DNA of 64,000 nucleotides. It comes from Serripes groenlandicus (taxonomy: Eukaryota; Mollusca; Bivalvia; Cardiida; Cardiidae). The notes beneath the pieces are model-generated. The model was not told the origin of the DNA, searched no databases, and worked only from the letters and a program-made list of their open reading frames with translations. Below, piece after piece: positions 12,300 through 22,600 of this stretch. Location: positions 641,778 through 705,777 of the forward strand of contig JASEVX010000096.1 in NCBI GenBank assembly GCA_031761405.1. The letters are read 5' to 3'. The translations under genes were made by a program, and so were the position numbers. Within the stretch, counting starts at the first letter, position 1; each line of letters opens with the position of its first letter.

Positions 12300-13160
12300 A
12301 TTTCACCGATTGTTGGAGTATGACGTATAAGTTAGAATTCTTTCTTAGAACGTATTTCTGCTACTAACGACGCTTTATCCAGCAGGAAATTATGAGGGCA
12401 TGAGTTATTGTGATTACGTAATTTGATTGATCGGAAATTTAAGCTAGCATGCTACAGTATTTTAACAAATATGCAAGTGTACTTCTGCAGGATCATACAC
12501 ATGTCTGCACAACCATCATCCCAACATCGTTATTTTGAAAGGGTATATTATATAGATTTAAAAGGTACATATTTAGGTATTTCTTAATATTTATTAAGAC
12601 ATGGATTTTGTTTTTAGAAAAGGAGTGATGGATTTATGTTACACAAATAGAAATTTAAAATCTATGTTGACACTGTTTAGACTGGAGGAAATACATGTTA
12701 GAAACCCAACCATTTCCGATGGATGATGACCAACATGACCCTGAGTAGATCCGGATCAGCCATAGGCCTATCCACAGACTTGTACAAAATGATTTATGAC
12801 TAACTGTGATATTTGTTTGTGTATCTCCTAGCTATATCTCTATTTGTGCATGTCTTAATACCATCACTATTATGAAAGAAGAGCTATACTGGCCCATAAA
12901 ATTAGTTTTTGGATTGATGATCACTCCTAGCGACTGCAGATAACAACTATTTATATTTTGTCTGATTCTCACAGTCAAGCAGGTAAGTCTCCAGAGTGTG
13001 AATTTCAGAAAGGTTGATGTTTGATAAGCTTTCAAAGGAAACAATTTTCATTTAGAAGGCAACCCCTATCCCTTGTTGTATTACTGATAGTAAATTTCCG
13101 TTAATTTCCGTAGCTATCTGATATCGCTCGGAATTGCTATTTTTAGCAATCGGATGACGT
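12300..13160. other. Unique sequence, nothing recognised
   Basis: A minus-strand frame of about 70 codons at 12832-13044 has no recognisable motif. A plus-strand GTAAGT donor-like site lies near 12985, with no convincing exon in front of it. Confidence 0.4.
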
Positions 13161-13194
13161 ATGCGAATATTCCAAAATTGAAGAAAAACAACGC

Positions 13195-13605
13195 AACTAT
13201 CGTGGGCGTTTCCATAAAAAAAGGAAATCTATCTCAAAAAAGGCGAAGGTAAAAGAACAGTGTCATATACGATCACAACTATTGTGTTGGTTTTGCTTGC
13301 GAAGGGGATGGGTGTTTCAAGAAATGTTGTTCATTCAAAAGAGATTGTAAATCGGCGAAAGTCGATCGGGACGGTTGGAAAATTGGGAGGAGGATGGTCG
13401 AGCTGTTGGGATTGCTGACCAATATCCAAGCATGCAAGTTTTGCAGGACTTGGTCCGGTTCCACAGACTATGTACAGTATAGTCAGGGAGGTAAGGAAAG
13501 GACTCGGAGGTTATCTGAATGTAAGGTGTCAGAATCCTGAGTGTGGAAAGGTGAACAGTGCAGTTTATGGGAAGACCCACAGAATGACCGCAGCGACAGG
13601 GGATC
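13195..13605 (+). pseudogene. Broken zinc-ribbon N-terminal fragment of a Mutator-like transposase
   Basis: Three plus-strand frames continue one another. From 13207 a lysine-rich GRFHKKRKSISKKAKV; from 13283 a frame with WKIGRRMVELLGLL and CKFC; from 13470 a frame with EVRKGLGGYLNVRC, CQNPEC and YGKTHR. The order (basic tail, GRRxVEL, CxxC, then GL..L.VRC and a second Cys pair) resembles the N-terminal part of Mutator-like transposases common in invertebrate genomes. This is recalled family knowledge, not a search. At least two frameshifts and a stop show it is dead. No catalytic domain follows; a SINE head lies next to it. Confidence 0.5.
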
Positions 13606-13670
13606 GAAACAGGGACGCCTTGTTCCAACTTAGCTACCTGGGGTTGACCTGTTTATTTAATTTACACTAG
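13606..13670 (-). mobile_element. tRNA-like SINE head
   Basis: In reverse complement it reads GGTAGCTAAGTTGG (box-A-like) and GTTTCGATCCCCTGTCGC (box-B-like). The same CGATCCCCTG context occurs at 44540-44640. Confidence 0.5.
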
Positions 13671-14175
13671 TAGAAAACTATGACATATTGTATTTTTCTG
13701 GGAATTATGTAGACGCTTGTTTCAATGTCTAGAACTATTTGATGTTTAACTGTTAACAATTAAAATCTTAAAACCTGATCATTAATAATCAATAAAATTC
13801 ACCGGAACCTAATTGTGTTCATATACAGATTTGTAGAGCATAGCATATGTTTAATGAGATACGAATAAACAACGATGGGATGACGATCATGACAAATAAT
13901 TATTATATTGCATATAGTAGCAATAGTTAACGAGACATGTGTGTTTTTTAAGCAAAAACGCGTAGCACGGCTATTTTCAAAAAATGGGTCAAAAATATTA
14001 TTTTTTATAGTTTTACTCTACAAATCAGCTGTATTTAATAATTTCCGTTTTATTTTTAGAAAAAATCTATAATTTTGCATACAACACATTTACAGCACAA
14101 CACTTTAAAAACTTCTATGCAGAACAATAATTATTATAAAAAATGTCTATAACACTGGATTAACTTACATATATA
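13671..14175. other. AT-rich unique sequence, nothing recognised
   Basis: Many A/T runs, no open frame of note. Confidence 0.4.
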
Positions 14176-14180
14176 TTTAA

Positions 14181-14292
14181 AACATTGCGGCAAAAGAAGA
14201 AATTGCTCACCATGAACAATTTCATGTTTTGAAGAATCGTCTGCAGTAAATGCGTAACATTACGTCTACAAAGTGGGAAAGGGTTTAACCTT
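14181..14292. repeat. Dispersed hairpin repeat, copy 1
   Basis: AACATTGCGGCAAAAGAAG, then the inverted pair GAAATTGC...CAATTTC, then GTCTGCAGTAAAT and GGGAAAGGGTTTAACC. Related copies lie near 15344, 15797, 18041 and 61390. Confidence 0.55.
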
Positions 14293-14710
14293 AATTTAAA
14301 GTATCAAGGGTAACGTGTTATAGCTTTGATAAATACTTATATTTATATTAATTGAATAATTAGTAAATTGTTTATTATAGTAACACGACAACATCAAACG
14401 TTATCATTTCAAGAGAAAGCAGGTTATCAAAGTTATACAAATTGCTTTGAAAAAGGTTTGTATTTTGACCAAACTAGACATATGTGTACAATTGAATTGA
14501 TCTTCAACAGTCTTTTTTCAGACAAACATACTAAAATTGTTAATGCTGATTTATATGTTAACACTGTCCCGCTTGGCCTAAACGTCAACAATACAAAGTA
14601 GTACGTATACTTAAAGAACATTCCTAAATCATAAATATATGTCTCACTTATAAAAGTGTCATAGCTAAATCTTGTTTTACGAAATAATTCCTCTGAAATA
14701 AACAATCAGA

Positions 14711-14909
14711 CCAGTAACCAACACAACACACTTTCGAAGCAACTGGCTGCTTTTACAAAAGGACTGTTAGACCATTGGTGAACGACGAATGACGCTTGGC
14801 ACACATACTTTTGTTAAACGTCGAAAAGAATATTTGCCGAGCTGAGATTCGAACTCACAAACCCTGGATTGACAGCCCATGTCGCTACCGACTGAGGTAG
14901 CTGGGCTCG
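14711..14909 (-). mobile_element. Family I tRNA-headed SINE (3' truncated)
   Basis: The head in reverse complement reads AGCTACCTCAGTCGGTAGCG, then GTTTGTGAGTTCGAATCTCA (box B). The body ACGTTTAACAAAAGTATGTG and CCAATGGTCTAACAGTCC follows. It lacks the (AATC)n end. Confidence 0.75.
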
Positions 14910-15021
14910 AAAACTGGTTCATGAAATAATGAAATAGGTACATCTTTATGTATAGAAATAATGTAACAATGCTAACCCCGCAACCATGAGATAGGCAACC
15001 ATTACTAACACTTTTAAAGTC

Positions 15022-15106
15022 TATGTTATGACCCGGCCGGGGATCGAGTTCTCTACATCCCACACACGAAACGGACACTCTACCACTAAATCACCGATGC
15101 GGTTCC
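15022..15106 (-). mobile_element. Family II SINE head fragment
   Basis: In reverse complement: GATTTAGTGGTAGAGTGTCC (box A), then AACTCGATCCCCGGCCGGGT (box B). Confidence 0.65.
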
Positions 15107-15164
15107 CTTGTCACGTGACACCAATCGATTAATGTGTTATTTAATTACCCAAAGCATACATATT

Positions 15165-15215
15165 ATAAAAGAGATTATAAGCGAACGTTACCACTATCAA
15201 TGTACAAGTACAAAT
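15165..15215 (+). repeat. Single dispersed relative of the 76-bp satellite
   Basis: AGATTATAAGCGAACGTTACCACTAT matches the satellite core apart from a few bases (AGATTATACGCG/ACGTTACCACTAT). It stands alone, far from the array. Confidence 0.5.
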
Positions 15216-15343
15216 ATTGCTGCAAAATGCAGCACAAAAACGTTGCACGCTGGAGCGAAACAGTCTTTTAGACGAAATATACTCGATTTGCTTATTCAAA
15301 ATACGGACGCATATTGGCACATGTGCAGTAGACGTAATTTTAA

Positions 15344-15435
15344 AACATTGTGGCAAAAGGAAAAATGCTTCATTATGAGCAATTTCTTCTTTTTACTGCA
15401 ATTGTTTCAACACTGTTTTATTATTATACTATCGA
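15344..15435. repeat. Dispersed hairpin repeat, copy 2
   Basis: AACATTGTGGCAAAAGG and ATTATGAGCAATTTCTTC match copy 1 at 14181. The 3' half has diverged. Confidence 0.45.
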
Positions 15436-15796
15436 TTATAGAAATTTCAATATAGATCTATTTGCATAGATGTTTCCAAAATCATCTGTTGTCTAGTTAA
15501 ATAATACATGTACTTTTAGTAATTAAAGTACTTAAATTATTGAAGTTAATGAAATATTAAACAAATGCGAGTCATCTAAGTAAATCGGGAACCAAGTAAA
15601 CAAAGACATAAATTACATTACTATTTGGTACGAAGTTGTGAATGTTCTTCAAAAGGAAATGGACAGACAGGAAAATTGATCAGAATAGATCACACTGAGC
15701 CTTCCGTTCAGGAGAAAAGAGAGATAGTACGTTAATTAACACATCAGGGACAGTTTCTATGTACATAAAACGTTGTTTTTGTTATCATAAACTTCA

Positions 15797-15905
15797 AAAA
15801 CATTGTGGAAAATTGAGAAATTTCTACACGCTATTTCCTTTTTTACCTCAATAACACGCGTCTGCTGCAGAAGTATCTACATTTGGGAAAGAGGGGTAGG
15901 GGTAA
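15797..15905. repeat. Dispersed hairpin repeat, copy 3
   Basis: AACATTGTGGAAAATTGAG, CGTCTGCTGCAGAAGTATC and TTTGGGAAAGAGGGG, in the same order as copy 1. Confidence 0.45.
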
Positions 15906-16510
15906 ATTAATATGTATAGTAACATTACAAGGATTAAACATGAAATAACATTTAAAAACCTTCAAAACGTTTATAAAAAAATACCTTTAACCTAGAGATA
16001 TCAATTGATTGTGTCTACATGTTGTTAAAGTCATCTGCTGCAGACTATAAAGCCACACGTAACTCTGACTGGAACCTTCTTCCACCTGGTGGCAATATTT
16101 CTAAAAAGATCGGATGAGTTTTGGTAAAAATGTCGCCCAAGAAACAATAATTTTGTTTTAAAATGTTTTCACATCAAGCCAGTACTTTTGGAAAAGATTT
16201 TTGATGAGGCAGCAACCCAAGTTGGTCATAGCATTCAATTATTTTAAGAATTTGGAAAGCAGTCCCACCTAAGGAAATAATTTTGAAATCTGTCCATTGG
16301 TGAGAGAAGTTGTTACTAGGAAATTGTTAACAGGCCATCTGGAATGGCTGTGAAAACTTGTTGAAATCGACTTTAAGTTTAAACATAAATTCATCAATCA
16401 TTTAGCCACAATGTTTTAAATTAAACTTTAAAAAAGAAGTCATTTTAAATGAACTATAGATCAATAACCTCTCCTTTCATTGTCAACTATGGTGAAATTA
16501 CAAAGTGAGT
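15906..16510. other. Unique sequence, nothing recognised
   Basis: Mixed-complexity DNA without open frames longer than about 40 codons that look coding. Confidence 0.4.
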
Positions 16511-16514
16511 GATC

Positions 16515-16785
16515 GCGACGCGCAATAAACATACACACATACACAATATTATTTCCCGTTTATGACATTGTGAACGGTTATACGCATACTTTACCACTGG
16601 AAACACACACGCATACACTCTGACTTGCTATTATTGTGATAGGTTATACGCGAACGGTATAACTATAAACAAACACACATACCGAATCTTACTTCATCTT
16701 TAGGTAATTGTAAAATGTTATATATATGCGTAAGTTACCAACATAAACACACACACTCAATATTATTTCCTCTTGACGATAAGGG
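16515..16785 (+). repeat. Diverged units of the 76-bp satellite
   Basis: Three to four units with GGTTATACGCATACTTTACC, GGTTATACGCGAACGGTATA and TATATGCGTAAGTTACC, each followed by CA-rich sequence and TTA(C/T)TTC. It is closest to the irregular distal end (7.1-7.5 kb) of the main array. Confidence 0.7.
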
Positions 16786-16871
16786 TTGTTTACTTATACA
16801 ATTAAACATGTATAATCTGTTCAACATTGTATTGACTGTCAATGAACAGATATATAAAAAGAAAACGACAT

Positions 16872-17085
16872 TTACCGCCTCGGTTTTGAAGTGATAAGAG
16901 CTTCCGCGTTGGGTGCAGGAGGTCGCAGATTAGATCCCGGCCGGGTCATACCAAGTATTTTACAAATGATGGGAATAGTTTGTCCTCCTTCAGGGTTGTT
17001 TGGTTAGCATTACGACTGGCTCGCACACGTACTTTTAGCCACGGTTACGTTCCCAGGAAAGGTCGTGATATTACATGAATATTGT
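16872..17085 (+). mobile_element. Family II SINE
   Basis: Head GAAGTGATAAGAGCTTCC and CGGCCGGGTCATACC, body CAGGGTTGTTTGGTTAGCAT and GTTCCCAGGAAAG. Confidence 0.7.
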
Positions 17086-17189
17086 TAAAAGCAGCGAAAA
17101 AGACAATATAAACAAATCGAATATGTTTCACGCCAAATCGACCTTCAATAATGGATAGTTTTACTATTTATGAACCAACTGTTTGGTGT

Positions 17190-17370
17190 ATTCATTAGGG
17201 AGTTTTCCTTTGGGTCCGGGAACCGGGATTTGGTAATCGGTCATGTCATACCGAAGACTTTAAAATAAAACAAATTGTTTCCCTCTTTCGGGTTCAGACT
17301 TGAGAGGATAACATTACGACTAATGCATCGGTGTTAGGATAGATGATACCAACCATACTGGTAAATTAAG
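17190..17370 (+). mobile_element. Diverged family II SINE
   Basis: Sister of 11735-11945: GGATTTGGTAATCGGTCATG, CTTTCGGGTTCAGACTTGAG, AACATTACGACTAATGCATC. Confidence 0.6.
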
Positions 17371-17740
17371 CTGGAAACACCGTGATACATGTATAACTGA
17401 ACTATTAATGAAACGGCATAAAACACCACCATCTATTTACAAGAGTAATACAATTCATGTAGAATAATATAAAACTTGTTCGATTGATTTATTTTCAACA
17501 CCGTGTTCAACATTATCTCAGTTATATATCACGGCGCCTAATTCTCTACCCATGTATTTTCTTGCTTTTTACACCAGTACTCGTGTATGATGAACATTTG
17601 TATTGAACCCTGTTCCTGATACAGACGACATGTCACGCCTTAGAAGATAGAGAGAACATGAGGAATTACATGTTTAATGGCGTTTTCAACATTGTTTAAG
17701 TAATGACACGGTGGCAAGCCCACACATATTTTACCGACTG

Positions 17741-18035
17741 TTCAGGGACAACACTAATACCTAGAGTATATAATTACTCAACAGAACTTAACACAACATA
17801 TCTATATTACACTAACCTATCTTGTCGATGTCCTTCTCCTAATCTTTCCGTTTTCTCAACTATTCAATATGTTCACAGCTTGACATTCTCCAGTGTGCAG
17901 ACCGAGTGTAAATTGTTACCCTACACCTGATAAAGACTGACGTCATACACGTTATCATATGTCAATACACATTGAAATTCTATCTTTAAACCTTTCCCAA
18001 TATATATATTCTTGTTTTGACACAACATAAGACAA
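17741..18035. other. Unique sequence, nothing recognised
   Basis: A 75-codon plus-strand frame begins at 17703 but has no motif, and its first part lies in the duplicated SINE segment. Confidence 0.35.
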
Positions 18036-18040
18036 TTTTG

Positions 18041-18215
18041 AAAACAGAGGGGCAAAAGGTTGAAATAATTCATGATGATCCCTTTCCAATTTTGCAACAG
18101 TGTTTTCAACTATTTTCAGTTATCAAACTTTCCAACTTAGCCATTTTCGGTTTGTCTTTACGTTTTTAAGTCGTCTGCTACTGATGTGTTGTATGTTGGT
18201 AAGGGTTAAGATATA
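18041..18215. repeat. Dispersed hairpin repeat, copy 4 (diverged)
   Basis: GGGGCAAAAGGTTGAAATAA, CAACAGTGTTTTCAAC and GTCGTCTGCTACTGATGTGT, then GGTAAGGGTTAA, follow the order of copy 1. Confidence 0.35.
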
Positions 18216-18449
18216 CCCTACTGTTATAAACGACTGTGTATGGATGGAATGTAAATGCTCCTTTTTTGAAGTATTACATTTGGTTTTTCATTCTATTGTT
18301 TAATGTTAATACATCTTAAACATTTGTTGAAGGTGCATATTCATGCATTTAAGCTGGTGTGACAGACGTAATGTCAATTATCATTGATATGAATTGTAAT
18401 ACACCGATATTCGTATGTGTTAGGAAGTACAAGATGGGGCTGCTTAGTC

Positions 18450-18616
18450 GATTGATTGGGGTTTGAGCAATTGTGTTATTCCGTTAAAGACGAATGACGC
18501 ATGTCGCATTGACTTTGGTCAAACGTCAGAAATAATATTGGCCGAGCTGGGTTTCGAACTAACGACCCGATGATTTACAGCCCGCGTCGCTATTGACTGA
18601 CTAATCAGTCTCGGCC
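18450..18616 (-). mobile_element. Family I SINE, internally deleted
   Basis: The 3' end GATTGATTGGGGTTTGA lies almost directly against the tRNA-like head (CGGCCGAGCTGGGTTTCGAA, CCGCGTCGCTATTGACTGA in plus orientation). About 130 bp of body are missing. Confidence 0.7.
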
Positions 18617-19284
18617 TAAAAAATTGATATACACTAGTGGAATGACCTGTATAACCAGATAATGTATTTCTGAAACTGTGTAAATACTTTTGCCAATGTA
18701 CTTTTTGAAGGTTATTTTAATTTTTTACAGGAAAACTTGAAACACGATGTATATAAATTAATACACCGGAACCTATATCGTCCTTATACATATTTGAATA
18801 GCATCCATATCAGTGCAAACAAGTTATGCTGACCATTCGTGTTCCCATCTTCTATATATAACAACATGTTTGTGAGCTTAAATGGTATGTAATTTGTATA
18901 CATTTTCGGGAAAAGCTTGGAATGTTGTCCCGTTTAAAACTGATTTTTAACAACCGTTTTGCATCATTTTTCGTTGTATACAGCAGTGTTATCAACCTTC
19001 TTGTCATGGCTTAAAACGTTATTGAAATCACCATTTCAGTCGAAACTGCACATTTTATCATGGATATTATATTGGAAAATGTAATAGATACCAACTTTAA
19101 TTTAAACATGTGACCCTTATCAAAAACAGGGCTGTGGATCACGGTTACTTGATAGTAATTTCGTAGCAATATAAATCGTTTAGATATGTATCACTCAAGC
19201 AAAACTACACATAAGTCTACATGTTGTACTTTTTTCTGGTCAGTATGAACATCATGGGAAAGGATATAAAGGAGTTAAAATTCA
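18617..19284. other. Unique sequence, nothing recognised
   Basis: AT-rich, no open frame or repeat family that I can name. Confidence 0.4.
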
Positions 19285-19629
19285 TGAAGGACGTTAATGA
19301 ATATTGTATTTTGTACCGACCAGCTCTGAGTTCAGTAAAACAAGTTAATATCTCATAAAGGACGTTAACGAATAGTGTATGTTGTACCGATCAGTTCTGC
19401 GTTCCGTAAAACAAGTTAATAGCTCATAAAGGACGTTAACGAATAGTATATTTTGTACCGATCAGCTCTGCGTTCAGTAACACAAGTTAATAGCTCATAC
19501 AGGACGTTAACGAATAGTGTATTTTAGTACCGATCGGCTCTGCGTTCAGTAACACAAGTTAGTAGCTCATAAAGGACATTAACGAATAGTGTATTTTAGT
19601 ACCAATCATCCCTGCATTCAGTGAAACAA

Positions 19630-22600
19630 GTTAATAGCTCATACAGGACGTTAACGAATAGTGTATTTTGAACCGACCAGCTCTGCGTTCAGTAACACAA
19701 GTTAGTAGCTCATAAAGGACATTAACGAATAGTGTATTTTAGTACCGATCAGCCCTGCATTCAGTGAAACAAGTTAATAGCTCATACAGGACGTTAACGA
19801 ATAGTATATTTTGTACCGACCAGCTCTGCGTTCAGTAACACAAGTTAATAGCTCATACAGGACGATAACGAATAGTGTATTTTAGTACCAATCAGCCCTG
19901 CATTCAGTGAAACAAGTTAATAGCTCATACAGGACGTTAACGAATAGTATATTTTGTACCGACCAGCTCTGCGTTCAGTAACACAAGTTAATAGCTCATA
20001 CAGGACGATAACGAATAGTGTATTTTAGTACCGATCAGCCCTGCATTCAGTAACACAAGTTAATAGCTCATACAGGACGTTAACGAATAGTATATTTTGT
20101 ACCGACCAGCTCTGCGTTCAGTAACACAAGTTAATAGCTCATACAGGACGATAACGAATAGTGTATTTTAGTACCGATCAGCCCTGCATTCAGTGAAACA
20201 AGTTAATAGCTCATACAGGACGTTAACGAATATAATATTTTGTACCGACCAGCTCTGCGTTCAGTAACACAAGTTAATAGCTCATACAGGACGATAACGA
20301 ATAGTGTATTTTAGTACCGATCAGCCCTGCATTCAGTAACACAAGTTAATAGCTCATACAGGACGTTAACGAATAGTGTATTTTAGTACCGACCAGCTCT
20401 GCGTTCATTAAAACAAGTTAATAGCTCATACAGGACGTTAACGAATAGTGTATTTTAGTACCGATCGGCTCTGCATTCAGTGAAACAAGTTAATAGCTCA
20501 TAAAGGACGTTAACGAATAGTGTATTTTAGTACCGATCAGCCCTGCATTCAGTGAAACAAGTTAATAGCTCATACAGGACGTTAACAAATAGTATATTTT
20601 GAACCGACCAGCTCTGCGTTCAGTAACACAAGTTAATAGCTCATAAAGGACATTAACGAAAAGTGTATTTTAGTACCGATCAGCCCTGCATTCAGTGAAA
20701 CAAGTTAATAGCTCATACAGGACGTTAACGAATAGTATATTTTGTACCGACCAGCTCTGCGTTCAGTAACACAAGTTAATAGCTCATACAGGACGATCAC
20801 GAATAGTGTATTTTAGTACCGATCAGCCCTGCATTCAGTGAAACAAGTTAATAGCTCATACAGGACGTTAACGAATAGTGTATTTTAGTACCGACCAGCT
20901 CTGCGTTCAGTAAAACAAGTTAATAGCTCATACAGGACGTTAACGAATAGTGTATTTTAGTACCGATCAGCTCTGCATTCAGTAAAACAAGTTAATAGCT
21001 CATAAAGGACGTTAACGAATAGTGTATTTTAGTACCGATCAGCCCTGCATTCAGTGAAACAAGTTAATAGCTCATACAGGACGTTAACGAATAGTATATT
21101 TTGAACCGACCAGCTCTGCGTTCAGTAACACAAGTTAGTAGCTCATAAATGACATTAACGAATAGTGTATTTTAGTACCGACCAGCTCTGCGTTCAGTAA
21201 AACAAGTTAATAGCTCATACAGGACGTTAACGAATAGTGTATTTTGAACCGACCAGCTCTGCGTTCAGTAACACAAGTTAGTAGCTCATAAAGGACATTA
21301 ACGAATAGTGTATTTTAGTACCGATCAGCCCTGCATTCAGTGAAACAAGTTAATAGCTCATACAGGACGTTAACGAATAGTATATTTTGTACCGACCAGC
21401 TCTGCGTTCAGTAACACAAGTTAATAGCTCATACAGGACGATAACGAATAGTGTATTTTAGTACCGATCAGCCCTGCATTCAGTGAAACAAGTTAATAGC
21501 TCATACAGGACGTTAACGAATAGTGTATTTTGTAACGACCAGCTCTGCGTTCAGTAAAACAAGTTAATAGCTCATACAGGACGATAACGAATAGTGTATT
21601 TTGTACCGACCAGCTCTGCGTTCAGTAAAACAAGTTAATAGCTCATAAAGGACGTTAACGAATAGTATATTTTGTACCGACCAGCTCTGCGTTCAGTACC
21701 ACAAGTTAATAGCTCATACAGGACGATAACGAATAGTGTATTTTAGTACCGATCAGCCCTGCATTCAGTAACACAAGTTAATAGCTCATACAGGACGTTA
21801 ACGAATAGTATATTTTGTACCGACCAGCTCTGCGTTCAGTAACACAAGTTAATAGCTCATACAGGACGATAACGAATAGTGTATTTTAGTACCGATCAGC
21901 CCTGCATTCAGTGAAACAAGTTAATAGCTCATACAGGACGTTAACGAATAGTGTATTTTGTACCGACCAGCTCTGCGTTCAGTAACACAAGTTAATAGCT
22001 CATACAGGACGATAACGAATAGTGTATTTTAGTACCGATCAGCCATGCATTCAGTAACACAAGTTAATAGCTCATACAGGACGTTAACGAATAGTGTATT
22101 TTAGTACCGACCAGCTCGGCGTTCAGTAAAACAAGTTAATAGCTCATACAGGACGTTAACGAATAGTGTATTTTGAACCGACCAACTCTGCGTTCAGTAA
22201 CACAAGTTAGTAGCTCATAAAGGACATTAACGAATAGTGTATTTTAGTACCGATCAGCCCTGCATTCAGTGAAACAAGTTAATAGCTCATACAGGACGTT
22301 AACAAATAGTATATTTTGTACCGACCAGCTCTGCGTTCAGTAACACAAGTTAATAGCTCATACAGGACGATAACGAATAGTGTATTTTAGTACCGATCAG
22401 CCCTGCATTCAGTGAAACAAGTTAATAGCTCATACAGGACGTTAACGAATAGTGTATTTTGTACCGACCAGCTCTGCGTTCAGTAAAACAAGTTAATAGC
22501 TCATACAGGACGATAACGAATAGTGTATGTTGTACCGACCAGCTCTGCGTTCAGTAAAACAAGTTAATAGCTCATAAAGGACGTTAACGAATAGTATATT

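Larger units (their letters stand above)
11295..12300 (+). repeat. SINE-rich segment, copy 1 of a roughly 1-kb duplication
   Basis: It aligns in order with 16868-17740: the TTTACCGCCTCGGTTTTGAA head, a second tRNA-like head, CAACACCGTGTTCAACATTA, ACACCAGTACTCGTGTATGA and CCTGTTCCTGATACAGAC. Copies differ by many substitutions and small indels, so the duplication is old. Individual SINEs are listed separately. Confidence 0.8.
16868..17740 (+). repeat. SINE-rich segment, copy 2 of a roughly 1-kb duplication
   Basis: Collinear with 11295-12300 (see that entry). This copy lacks the 111-bp tandem body of copy 1. The head's box B is damaged (AGATTAGATCCC). Confidence 0.8.
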
